Below are positions 18,381 to 27,254 of a stretch of DNA of 34,645 nucleotides, piece by piece. The position numbers were made by a program, and so were the translations under genes. Source of the stretch: Desulfovibrio sp. (GTDB lineage: Bacteria > Desulfobacterota > Desulfovibrionia > Desulfovibrionales > Desulfovibrionaceae). The stretch lies in the NCBI GenBank assembly GCA_031276785.1, contig JAISMK010000090.1, positions 1 through 34,645 of the forward strand, written 5' to 3'. Under the pieces are notes generated by a model. It saw only the letters and a program-made list of their open reading frames with translations, was not told the DNA's origin and did not search any database. Each line of letters begins with the position of its first letter. Positions within the stretch are counted from its first letter, which is position 1.

Positions 18381-18959
18381 TCATTGCGCGGCAGGTCGCG
18401 GGCAGTCCGCTCTGACCAATTCCACGCGCCTGTTCCGTGTTCTTCCTTCCGCAGTTTTATTCTCCGCAACCGGCTTTGTGCCGCCCAAGCCTTCCGTGGT
18501 CAGCCTTCCTTCGGCGACGCCAAGATCTTTGAGGGCCATCTCCACGCTCACGGCCCGCTTTTGGGACAGATCCAGATTGTAGGCGGGGTCGCCGGTGGCG
18601 TCCGTATGCCCGGCAATGTGCAGGCACCACGCTGGTTCCGCCTGGAGCAGCGCATAAATATTTTTTATCTCTTCCCGGGATTCCGGCAAGATTGTCGCGC
18701 TGTTAAATGCAAACTGGATATACACGGTCGCAAAGCCTTTTTCTTCTATTTCCACACGGATGCCTTGGGCCTTGATGGACATCGGCGATACCGCGTCCTG
18801 CTTTGCGCCGGTAAACAGGCCAGGCAACACGCCGCCGGATGGTTGCGCCGCGGTTGCCGGGGCGGCCCACGCATCGGCATTCACGCCCATGGGGAAAGAC
18901 AACAGGCAAAGTACGGCGGCAAAGACCAGCCGCGAGACGAACTGTTTTTGAGAACGCAT
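18381..18959 (-). CDS. OmpA-family C-terminal domain protein
   Basis: FAFNSATILPESREEI…LHIAGHTDATGDPAYNLDLSQKRAVSVEMAL…GLGGTKPVAENKTAEGRTRNRRVELV. Confidence 0.92.
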   Translation of the reverse strand: MRSQKQFVSRLVFAAVLCLLSFPMGVNADAWAAPATAAQPSGGVLPGLFTGAKQDAVSPMSIKAQGIRVEIEEKGFATVYIQFAFNSATILPESREEIKNIYALLQAEPAWCLHIAGHTDATGDPAYNLDLSQKRAVSVEMALKDLGVAEGRLTTEGLGGTKPVAENKTAEGRTRNRRVELVRADCPRPAAQ

Positions 18960-19111
18960 CACAACCCCACAAGCTTTTTACGCTGTTCTTCCGGCATACT
19001 CCCGGCCTGCTTGATCGTCAATTCTTCAATCAACCGCGCTTCATTGCTTTGCGCATACACGGCCAGCCGTTTTCGCGCCGCCTGTTTTTCAGAGTCGCTA
19101 GAGCAGTCCAA
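18959..19111 (-). pseudogene. Probable 3' remnant of a gene upstream of ompA, cut off at a palindromic repeat
   Basis: Open frame …SSDSEKQAARKRLAVYAQSNEARLIEELTIKQAGSMPEEQRKKLVGL* whose TGA overlaps the ompA ATG (TGATG); no ATG start, and in-frame TAA inside the repeat at 19121-19123. Confidence 0.45.
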
Positions 19112-19132
19112 CTTTAAAAGTTAAACTGCTCT
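19100..19132. repeat. Module A palindrome overlapping the hisD stop codon
   Basis: AGAGCAGTCCAACTTTAAAAGTTAAACTGCTCT. Confidence 0.85.
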
Positions 19133-20468
19133 AAGCTTTATTTCGGGGACCGGCCTTTTTCCGGCACAGGGCCGAACGGGCGTGGCCTTCCAGTCCTTCC
19201 AGGCGGGCCAGGCGGGCCGCCGTTGCGGCGCATTCTTCGGCAAAGGCCGGACTGGCGGCGATGATGGATGTCTTTTTGCAAAAGACCGATACCGACAGAG
19301 CCGAGGAAAAACGAGCTGTGCCCATGGTGGGCAGGACGTGGTTGGGGCCGGCGCAGTAGTCGCCCAGAGCCTCAGCGGCGTGGTAGCCCAGAAAGACCGC
19401 CCCAGCGTGGCGCACTCCGGGCAGGAGATCCCAGGGCCGGGCTGTCATCAGTTCCAGATGTTCCGGAGCCAGGGCGTTGGCCAGATCCAGGGCGGTCTCC
19501 AGTTCCCCGGCCACCAGAATGGCCCCGAAGCGCCGGAGGGATTCGCGGGCGGTTTCCCGCCGGGGCAGCAGGGCGCACTGGCGCAGCAGTTCCCGCCGGA
19601 CGGCGCGGCCCTGCTCCTCACTCAGGCACAGACAGACCGCGGAGGCCAGGACATCGTGTTCCGCCTGGGCCAGCATGTCGGCAGCCACCCAGGCCGGATT
19701 GGCCCCGTCATCCGCCAGGATGCAGATCTCGCTGGGCCCCGCCAGCATGTCTATGCCCACCAGGCCCACCAGCAGGCGTTTGGCCGTAGTGACCAGGATA
19801 TTGCCCGGGCCGGCGATGACATCCACCGGGCGCAGAGGGCCAGCGCCGTAGGCCAGGGCGGCCACAGACCAAGCTCCCCCGGCGGCGTAGACTTCCGTCA
19901 GCCCCAGCAGGTGAGCCGCGGCCAGGACAAGGGCGCCGGGCCGGCCGTCCGGCCCTGGGGGGGAAACCAGGGCGATCTGTCCGACCCCGGCCTCCTGAGC
20001 CGGTATGGCGTTCATGAGCAGGCTGGAGAGCAGGGGAGCGGATGCGCCCCGGCCTCCCGGGACATACAGCCCGGCCCGCTCCACCGGCAGAACGGCCTGG
20101 CCGAGAATTGTCCCGTCTCCTCTGGCCGTGAACCAGGACCGCTCTCTCTGGTTCTGGTGAAAGGCGCGGATATTGGCCGCCGCCGCAAGAATGGCCTTTC
20201 TGTCCCGGCGCGGCAGGGCGCCCGCCGCCCGGGCCAGATCCGAAGGGGAAAGGGCGAATTGCTCCGAGCGAAACTCCGGGGCGTCAAAGCGGCGGGTATA
20301 GGCCGCGACGGCCTCAAGGCCGTCGCGGCGCACCGCATCCAGAATGGCCCGGACCTGCTCCTCCGGCGATTCTCCGCCGGCGGCGGGGGGATCCGCGCGA
20401 TGCGCCAGAGAGTCCAGAAACGGTCGGGCGCTTTCGCGATCGGCCCGGGACATCCAGAAACAGGGCAT
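19131..20468 (-). CDS. hisD: Histidinol dehydrogenase
   Basis: LPVERAGLYVPGGRGASAPLLSSLLMNAIPAQEAGV, DVIAGPGNILVTTAKR, IDMLAGPSEICILAD, AQAEHD, APEHLELMT, GPNHVLPTMGTARFSSALSV. Confidence 0.95.
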   Translation of the reverse strand: MPCFWMSRADRESARPFLDSLAHRADPPAAGGESPEEQVRAILDAVRRDGLEAVAAYTRRFDAPEFRSEQFALSPSDLARAAGALPRRDRKAILAAAANIRAFHQNQRERSWFTARGDGTILGQAVLPVERAGLYVPGGRGASAPLLSSLLMNAIPAQEAGVGQIALVSPPGPDGRPGALVLAAAHLLGLTEVYAAGGAWSVAALAYGAGPLRPVDVIAGPGNILVTTAKRLLVGLVGIDMLAGPSEICILADDGANPAWVAADMLAQAEHDVLASAVCLCLSEEQGRAVRRELLRQCALLPRRETARESLRRFGAILVAGELETALDLANALAPEHLELMTARPWDLLPGVRHAGAVFLGYHAAEALGDYCAGPNHVLPTMGTARFSSALSVSVFCKKTSIIAASPAFAEECAATAARLARLEGLEGHARSALCRKKAGPRNKA

Positions 20469-20530
20469 GGCTCCTCCCCCTCAATTCCACTTTGAAAAAT
20501 GCTCCGGTTTCCGCTCACGCGCGGCCGCCG

Positions 20531-20553
20531 GAGCATTTCCATTCTGAAATTGC
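20531..20553. repeat. Module D-like palindrome arm upstream of hisD
   Basis: GAGCATTTCCATTCTGAAATTGC; pairs with CAATTCCACTTTGAAAAATGCTCCGG at about 20482-20507. Confidence 0.55.
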
Positions 20554-20657
20554 ACTACTGATAACTGCGTTAAAATGTAAACATTTTGCCGTGAGATCGG
20601 CCGCGCATCGGCTTTGGGGCCGATGTTTACTGATTTCTGCAGAAATCAGCAAACGAT

Positions 20658-20774
20658 GAACGCTTGAAACCGTTCGCTTACGGCGGGCAAAGCCCGCCCG
20701 TCCCTGTTTCCTGGCAAGGATTTGCTTGCAAATTCTTGCAGAGCAGTCCAACTTTTTCAAAGTTAAACTGCTCT
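20658..20774 (-). repeat. Composite element A-B-C (minus orientation)
   Basis: Reverse complement reads AGAGCAGTTTAACTTTGAAAAAGTTGGACTGCTCT + GCAAGAATTTGCAAGCAAATCCTTGC + …AACAGGGACGGGCGGGCTTTGCCCGCCGTAAGCGAACGGTTTC. Confidence 0.85.
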
Positions 20775-20794
20775 GGTTTTATTGGGGAACCACT

Positions 20795-21844
20795 CTAATA
20801 CGGATGGGCCGAAGTCAATTGTTCGGGTTGAATCTTGTGGGTGAACAGCGAATACACCCAGGCCTGGTACAGGATGACAACGGGGACGCAGATCACGGCC
20901 ACCACAAGCATGATGGTCAAAGTCATGGGCGTGGAAGCGGCGGCGGACACGGTAATGCTGGCCGCCTGGCTGATGTTGGAGGGGATCAGGGCGGGGAACA
21001 TGCCGAACACTCCGAAGAGAGTGACGGCGATGATGAACAGGGCGCTGGCCGCGAAGGAAAAGGCCAGGCAGCCTTTGGACAGAAAGAGCCATTGCCCCAG
21101 AAGCCCGGCTACGGCCAGGAGAGGCACGATCAGCAAGGCGGGATGCGCCAGATAGTTGTTGTACAGGGGCGTGTACAGATAGGTCAGGATCAGGAAGAGT
21201 ACCGTCACCAGGGCCAGCAGAGGCCAGAGACGGGCGGCCATGCCCCTGGCCCTGTCGTGCAGGGGGCCCTCCGTGCGGATGGCCAGCCAGAGTGATCCGT
21301 GGAAGGCGAAAATCAGCACGAAGAAGACGCCTCCGGCCAGACCGTAGAGATTGAGCAGGGCCAGGATGTTGCCTGTATAGACGCCGTCTTCCCTGATGGG
21401 AATGCCCTGGAAAAGGTTGGCAAAGGCAACGCCCAGCAGCAGGGCCGGCAGAAAATTGCCCAGGAACTGGGCGGCATCCCAGAGCTTCTTCCAGCCCGGA
21501 GAGGAGATCTTGTCTCTGAATTCAAAGGACACCGCGCGGAAAATCAGGGCAAAGAGCAGAATGAGCAGGGGCGCGTACAGGGCGCTGAACATAATGGCAT
21601 AGGCCTTGGGAAAGGCGGCGAAGGTAACGCCGCCGGCGGTGATCAGCCAGACTTCGTTGCCGTCCCAGAAAGGTCCGGCGGCCTGGTAGATGGCGCGGCG
21701 ATCACCCTCATTTTTGGCCAGTACGGGCAGCAGGGTTCCCATGCCCAGGTCGAAACCGTCCAGAACAAAATAAATGGCCCAGAGCAGCCCCCAGAGAAAG
21801 AACCAGATAAGCTGCAGGACTTCGTAGGTGAGTATATCTGACAT
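20795..21844 (-). CDS. cydB: Cytochrome bd ubiquinol oxidase subunit II
   Basis: [70 protein letters not shown]; start refined to MSDIL. Confidence 0.94.
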   Translation of the reverse strand: MSDILTYEVLQLIWFFLWGLLWAIYFVLDGFDLGMGTLLPVLAKNEGDRRAIYQAAGPFWDGNEVWLITAGGVTFAAFPKAYAIMFSALYAPLLILLFALIFRAVSFEFRDKISSPGWKKLWDAAQFLGNFLPALLLGVAFANLFQGIPIREDGVYTGNILALLNLYGLAGGVFFVLIFAFHGSLWLAIRTEGPLHDRARGMAARLWPLLALVTVLFLILTYLYTPLYNNYLAHPALLIVPLLAVAGLLGQWLFLSKGCLAFSFAASALFIIAVTLFGVFGMFPALIPSNISQAASITVSAAASTPMTLTIMLVVAVICVPVVILYQAWVYSLFTHKIQPEQLTSAHPY

Positions 21845-21879
21845 GGTCAAATCCTTATTGGCAGAAGGTTTTTCACAGT

Positions 21880-23292
21880 TTATGCCGGACCCTTGATGGC
21901 ATACTTGCGCAACAGGTAGATGTTTGTCGCGCCCAGCAGACTGTACACCGTGATAAATACTGCCAGGGAAAGCCCCACGGAAGAAGCCGGTACTGCCGAA
22001 ATACCCTGGGTCGTGGTCATCAGTTTGTATACCAGCCAAGGCTGCCTGCCCACCTCCGCCAGAGTCCATCCGGCCATGAGACAGATGTAGGGAAGCGGGA
22101 TGTTAAGAAGCAGCAGGCGCGCCAGGAGGGGTTTTTCCGCAATTTTGTCCCGGTGGATGAAGGCCAGAACGGCCAGGATCAGGAATATCCCGGCCAGGAA
22201 GACCATGAGCCGAAAGGAAAGAAAGGTGAGGAGCACCGGAGGAATGGCGTTTTCCGGGGTGAGCGGCCGCACCAGAGAGGTGCCGTCCGCCATGGTCACT
22301 ACCGGCTTTTGCGGGTCATAGCCGGTCCTCTCCTGAAATTCGGCGAAATCCAGCGGCCCCAGCTCGTTGAGCCCTTTCACCTCGGCGGAGAAATCGCCGT
22401 AGGCCAGAAAACTCAGCAGCCCGGGAATGGGGAGAGCCTCAACGGCGTTGCTCCGGCTGGCTTCATCCGGCCAGGCCAGGACATACATGGGCGCGGGGGA
22501 GGCGGTTTCCCAGAGCCCCTCCATGGCCGCCAGCTTGGTCGGCTGATCCTTGGCCACCATAGTGCCGTGGTGGTGTCCCTGCACCAGCAGCAGCAGAACC
22601 ATCACCAGGGCGAAGGAAGAAGCCAGTTTGAAGGAGCGGGAAAAAAAGTCCTTTTCATTGCCCCGGAGCAGGTGCCAGGCGGAAACTCCCATGACGAAAA
22701 AGCCGCCCAGCAGCCAGGAGCCGAGGATGACATGCAGAAACTGGCTCCAGGCGAAGCCGTTGGTCAACACTTGGACAAAGCCGTCCCAGAACCCGGCGAT
22801 GACGGCCCGGTTGTTCACGATATCATAGCCCACGGGGTGCTGCATCCAGCCGTTCGCCAGTATAATCCACAGGGCCGAAAGGTTGCCCGCCACGGCCACC
22901 GCCCAGATGGAGAACAGATGGACTTTCTTGGAAACCCTGTCCCAGCCGAAATGCCAGACAGCGATGAAGGTGGACTCCAGAAAAAAGGCCAGGGTGGCTT
23001 CAATGGCCAGCAGAGAGCCAAAGATATCCCCAACGTACTCGGAATAATGAGACCAGTTGGTCCCGAACTGGAATTCCAGCGTGATTCCCGTCACCACTCC
23101 CAGGGTAAAGTTCAGGAGGAAAAGTTTTCCCCAGAACTTGACCATTCTTTTGTACTGCTCATCGCCCGTTCGCACATACTTGGTCTCCATGATGGCCAGC
23201 AGCAGCGAAAGGCCCAAGGTAAGCGGCACAAAAATAAAGTGGAAAAAAACGGTTATCGCGAACTGGAGCCGCGACAACATGACCACATCCAT
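21880..23292 (-). CDS. cydA: Cytochrome bd ubiquinol oxidase subunit I
   Basis: MLSRLQFAITVFFHFIFVPLTLGLS, FGTNWSHYSEYVGDIFGSLLAIEATLAFFLESTF, ANGWMQHPVGY, QGHHHG; start refined to MDVVM. Confidence 0.95.
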   Translation of the reverse strand: MDVVMLSRLQFAITVFFHFIFVPLTLGLSLLLAIMETKYVRTGDEQYKRMVKFWGKLFLLNFTLGVVTGITLEFQFGTNWSHYSEYVGDIFGSLLAIEATLAFFLESTFIAVWHFGWDRVSKKVHLFSIWAVAVAGNLSALWIILANGWMQHPVGYDIVNNRAVIAGFWDGFVQVLTNGFAWSQFLHVILGSWLLGGFFVMGVSAWHLLRGNEKDFFSRSFKLASSFALVMVLLLLVQGHHHGTMVAKDQPTKLAAMEGLWETASPAPMYVLAWPDEASRSNAVEALPIPGLLSFLAYGDFSAEVKGLNELGPLDFAEFQERTGYDPQKPVVTMADGTSLVRPLTPENAIPPVLLTFLSFRLMVFLAGIFLILAVLAFIHRDKIAEKPLLARLLLLNIPLPYICLMAGWTLAEVGRQPWLVYKLMTTTQGISAVPASSVGLSLAVFITVYSLLGATNIYLLRKYAIKGPA

Positions 23293-23693
23293 AGCATAAC
23301 CCCTTTTTCTGGGGGGAATCTCCCGGACAACGGCACCGCTGCCCGGAAAAAAGGAGCGTTCCCCGATTTCAATACACCATGTTCCGGCGCACAGACCTGC
23401 AGATCCTCCTCTCCTTTTTCCGGCCGGCGCCCCCGTAATGCCTCTCTTCCGGTTCAGAAAGCATCGTACTTCTGCCTTGCGCCGCCGCATGGAGGCCGGC
23501 ACCAGGCCCCCCATCTTCCCCCTAATAACAGTAATGAGAATTGTTAGTAGATTTATCAAAAGACTTTGGCCCTGGCAACTCCTTCAATTTTTATCTGCCG
23601 GCTGCGGCGAAAATGTGATTTCGCCTTGCCTCTCGAAATGCTTCGCATTTCGGTGCTACATCCTGCCCTCGCATTCCAATGCCAGGTCAAAAA

Positions 23694-24749
23694 TTAAAAC
23701 ATTTTCAACCTGGCATTGGAATAATTGCCTGGCCGGAAGTGATCGAAGCCCGCCAGATCTTCCAGGCGGAGCGGCGCGCCGTTGCAGGAAAAAAGGGCAT
23801 CCGGCCGGACCCGGCCCAGGGCGCGCGCCAGAGGAACATCCCGGCGGATCCGGGGCCAGAGAGAGGGGGGACAGGCGCCGGCCAGGGAGTAATCCTCCCC
23901 GCCGGCCAGAACCAGGCTCTCCGGGGCCAGGCCCCAGTCTTCGGCCGCGCGCAGCACGTCGGCGTGGATCTCCCCGCGGGGGATTTCCAGGTCCGCCCCC
24001 CGGCCGGCCAGCAGACGGGGCAGGTCGCGGGCCAGGCCGTCGGAGCAGTCCATGAGAGAAAGGGAGGGATCCTGCCCGGCCAGGCGGACCAGAGCCTGTC
24101 CTTCGGCCAGCAGCAGGGGCGGCGCCAGGTGGGCGGCGCAGGCCTCCGGGTAGCGGCCAAGAGCCTGGCGCCCGGTCTTTTCCAGAGCCATAAAGCCGAC
24201 GCGGGCCAGCCCGGCCCGGCCGGCAAGAAAGAGGACATCTCCCGGCCCGGCCCGGCCCCGGGCGGCGAAAGGGGCATCGCCGGCGGCGGGAGCCCCCCAG
24301 ACTGTCAGGCAAAAACCCAGGCGCGGCCCCCGGGAGAGATCCCCTCCGGTCAGGATTATGCCGCAGGATCGGGATTTTTCGGCCATGCCGGCAAGGCAGC
24401 CGGCCAGAGCGGCGCGGGAAAGGATCGGCGGAAGGAAGAGGCCCAGGGAAAAACCCAGAGGCTCCGCCCCCACGGCGGCCAGATCGCTCACCGCCGCCGT
24501 CAGGGCCTTGGCGCCGGCCTCGGCCGGGGTGAAGTAGGCGGATCGAAAATGGACATCCTCCAGAAAGGCGTCTGTGGACAGAGCCAGGGCAGGGGAGGAA
24601 AGGCGCAGGAAGGCGCAATCGTCGTCACGGGCCAGGGGAAAATGGCCGGAACGCTCCGGGAACAGATCGTTGATCAGGGCCAGGCAATCGTCCTCCGAGG
24701 CCGGAGGGGAGGAATCGCGGTACAGGCTGTTCCAGGGATGGGCGGTCAC
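23694..24749 (-). CDS. thiL: Thiamine-monophosphate kinase
   Basis: DDDCAFLR, STDAFLEDVHFRSAYFTPAEAGAKALTAAVSDLAAVGAEPLGFSLGLFLP, MDCSDGLARDL, LAGGEDYSL. Confidence 0.93.
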   Translation of the reverse strand: MTAHPWNSLYRDSSPPASEDDCLALINDLFPERSGHFPLARDDDCAFLRLSSPALALSTDAFLEDVHFRSAYFTPAEAGAKALTAAVSDLAAVGAEPLGFSLGLFLPPILSRAALAGCLAGMAEKSRSCGIILTGGDLSRGPRLGFCLTVWGAPAAGDAPFAARGRAGPGDVLFLAGRAGLARVGFMALEKTGRQALGRYPEACAAHLAPPLLLAEGQALVRLAGQDPSLSLMDCSDGLARDLPRLLAGRGADLEIPRGEIHADVLRAAEDWGLAPESLVLAGGEDYSLAGACPPSLWPRIRRDVPLARALGRVRPDALFSCNGAPLRLEDLAGFDHFRPGNYSNARLKMF

Positions 24750-27001
24750 GGCCCCTCCAGCACCAGGAACGGGGCCAGGATGATTTTGAGGCCAAGGCCG
24801 GGAAAATTAACCCGGTATCTGTCCGGAGGCAGGAACTGGACGATTTTCCCCCGGCCGAAAACCTTATGGCGGCAGAATCCCAGGCGTTCCGGGGGGACGG
24901 CAGGCGCATCCGCCCCGGCCGCCTCCGGCTGGGGGCGGTTTTGCCCCTCCGGCGGGGAGGCGGGCCCGGCTGCTCCGGAGGCCGCGGCCCCCTGGAGGTA
25001 GGCGCGCCTGTTGCTGGCCGCAAGACCGCCTCCGGGGATTTCCTGCCACTCGGCGAAGAGGGAGGAGGGCATTTCGCGGATAAAGGGGCTGGGCACGGAG
25101 GAAAGGGCGTTGCCGCTCCTGTCGTGCAGGGAAGAGGGCACATAGAGATCCAGAACCTCCCTGGCCCTGGTGCAGGCCACATAGAGCAGGCGGCGTTCCT
25201 CTTCGTAATCTTCGGGCCGGACCATGGCATGGCGGGAAGGGAAGCGTTCCTCCACCAGATCAAGAATGAGGACCGCGGACCACTCCAGCCCTTTGGCCGA
25301 ATGGACGGTGGAGAGGATCAGGCCGTCCTGCCCTTCGTCCGCGCGCAAGGGCTCATCCAGGGAAAGATCGGCCACAAAGAGATCCGTGTCTGCGTAGGCG
25401 GCGGCGATGCGCGCAAGCTGTTCCAGGCTCTGAAGTCTGCGGGGATAGTCGTCGGGGTGAATTAACTGCATGCGGGGGGCATAGTAATCAATGACCTGGG
25501 AGAACAGGACCGCGGGGGAAGGGGCGTTCCGGCGCAGGTCTTCAATGAAGGCCAGGTTGTCAGAGAGATCCGGGTAGCGGGCCCGGGCCTCGTCCAGGCC
25601 GGCCTGGTCGCCGGCCTGCAGGAGCCGGTAGATTTTCAGGCAGGTCTTGGCCCCGATTCCCTTACAGAGCCCGGCCATGCGGGCGAAGGCGGTAAAATCC
25701 AGAGGATTTAGGACAAGGCGGACAAAGCTGACGGCATCCTTGATGTGGGCGGCCTCGGCATAGCGAATACCGCCCTGTTTGCGGAAAGGCAGGCCCCATT
25801 TGGTCAAATGTATTTCCAGGGCATAGGAGTGGAAGCTGGCCCGGAAGAGCACGGCGATTTCGCCCGGCGGATAAATGCGGGCCAGTTCCGCCAGGCGGGC
25901 GGCCACCAGGACCGCCTCGCTGCGGTCGGAGAGGGGATGCACCAGATTGGGCTTCAGGCCGGCCGTGCGCCGGGTATGCAGGCGCTTGGCGAAGCCTTCG
26001 GCCGCGGGCTGCAGGAGGGCGTTGGCCACATCCAGAATGGGTTGGACGGAGCGGTAGTTTTCTTCCAGCCGGATCAGCCGGGCTGTGGGAAAAAGATCTG
26101 GGAAACGCAGAATATTGCGCACATCGGCTCCCCGGAAGGCGTAAATGGACTGGGCGTCGTCCCCCACCGCCATAATATTGCACGGCGTTTCCCGTTCCGC
26201 GAGAGGCGGAGCCCCAGCCATGCCCCCGGCCCGCAGGACTTTCACGGCATCGGGGGAAAGGCCGGCGACCAGGGCGGCCAGACGGGCTTGTACGGGATTG
26301 GTGTCCTGGTATTCATCCACCATTATGTGGGAATGGCGGCTCCGGCACCAGGCCAGAACCTCGGGCCGCCCCAGGAGCGTCTCTTCCAGAATAAAGAGCA
26401 GGTCGTCATAGTCCAGAAGGTTTTTTTCACGCTTGTAGGCGGCATAGGCGCGGCCCATGCCCTCCATGGCTTCGGTGTGGGGCAGCAGGTGGGAAGCGTC
26501 CCGGCTGACGACGGCCTCCAGGGAGATCTCCTTGTTGCGGCTTTTGCTTAGAAGCCCGTGGATGGTCTGGTTCTTGGGAAAGCTGCGGTCTCCCTGACCC
26601 GCCTTGAGTTCAGCCCGGCAGTGCTGCAGAGCGGCCAGGGAGTCGGGGATGTCCATGACCGTCAGGCGGCTGGAATACTCCTCGGGCGGGAAAACGCGCA
26701 GCACGGAATAGGCGTAGGAGTGAAAGGTGCCGCCCTGGGCGGCGGACAGGCCTCCGTCCGGGAAATTGCCGCCGGCCAGGAGCAGACGGGCCCGGTCCAG
26801 CATCTCCGTGGCCGCCTTGCGGGTAAAGGTCAGCAGCAGGATGGAGGAGGCGGGGATACCTGATTCCACCAGACGGGCCAGGCGGTAGACAATGGTGCGG
26901 GTCTTGCCGCTGCCAGCTCCGGCAATGACCAGGACAGGACCGTCCAGAGCGGCCGCGGCCTCTTGTTGGGCCGGATTCAGTTCTTTTTCATAGTTGATCA
27001 T
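24746..27001 (-). CDS. UvrD/PcrA-type ATP-dependent DNA helicase
   Basis: LNPAQQEAAAALDGPVLVIAGAGSGKTRTIVYRLARLV, MVDEYQDTNPVQ, VGDDAQSIYAFRGAD, LEENYRSVQPIL, LSTVHSAKGLEW, LLYVACTRARE; ATGA overlap with thiL. Confidence 0.94.
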   Translation of the reverse strand: MINYEKELNPAQQEAAAALDGPVLVIAGAGSGKTRTIVYRLARLVESGIPASSILLLTFTRKAATEMLDRARLLLAGGNFPDGGLSAAQGGTFHSYAYSVLRVFPPEEYSSRLTVMDIPDSLAALQHCRAELKAGQGDRSFPKNQTIHGLLSKSRNKEISLEAVVSRDASHLLPHTEAMEGMGRAYAAYKREKNLLDYDDLLFILEETLLGRPEVLAWCRSRHSHIMVDEYQDTNPVQARLAALVAGLSPDAVKVLRAGGMAGAPPLAERETPCNIMAVGDDAQSIYAFRGADVRNILRFPDLFPTARLIRLEENYRSVQPILDVANALLQPAAEGFAKRLHTRRTAGLKPNLVHPLSDRSEAVLVAARLAELARIYPPGEIAVLFRASFHSYALEIHLTKWGLPFRKQGGIRYAEAAHIKDAVSFVRLVLNPLDFTAFARMAGLCKGIGAKTCLKIYRLLQAGDQAGLDEARARYPDLSDNLAFIEDLRRNAPSPAVLFSQVIDYYAPRMQLIHPDDYPRRLQSLEQLARIAAAYADTDLFVADLSLDEPLRADEGQDGLILSTVHSAKGLEWSAVLILDLVEERFPSRHAMVRPEDYEEERRLLYVACTRAREVLDLYVPSSLHDRSGNALSSVPSPFIREMPSSLFAEWQEIPGGGLAASNRRAYLQGAAASGAAGPASPPEGQNRPQPEAAGADAPAVPPERLGFCRHKVFGRGKIVQFLPPDRYRVNFPGLGLKIILAPFLVLEGP

Positions 27002-27039
27002 GGAGGAGCCAGGACGATTTTAGAGAAGCCCTGATTAGG

Positions 27040-27161
27040 GCATTTTTTCGCTTGAAATGCTTGCTTAACGGCGGGCAAAGCCCGCCTGCAGGCATTTCGC
27101 GGCAAGGATTTGCGAGCAAATCCTTGCAGAGCGGTCCAACTTTTTCAAAGTTAAACCGCTC
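27040..27161 (-). repeat. Composite element A-B-C (minus orientation, CGG/CCG arm variant)
   Basis: Reverse complement reads GAGCGGTTTAACTTTGAAAAAGTTGGACCGCTC + GCAAGGATTTGCTCGCAAATCCTTGC + …GCAGGCGGGCTTTGCCCGCCGTTAAGCAAGCATTTC. Confidence 0.85.
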
Positions 27162-27254
27162 CAGACCAATTTCGCTTTGCTACCAAGCCGCATTCAGACC
27201 CGTTGAACGCGAGAGGCCGAAATTTTTGGGGAAAAACAGATAGAGTCTGTTTTT

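Noticed and set aside
19182-23547. Long plus-strand ORFs opposite hisD and cydAB (437 aa, 464 aa)
   Set aside because: Shadow ORFs, Gln/Gly/Arg-rich, no motifs
2942-27161. Palindromic repeats as a CRISPR array
   Set aside because: Copies are scattered over 24 kb with genes between them, no regular spacers and no cas genes
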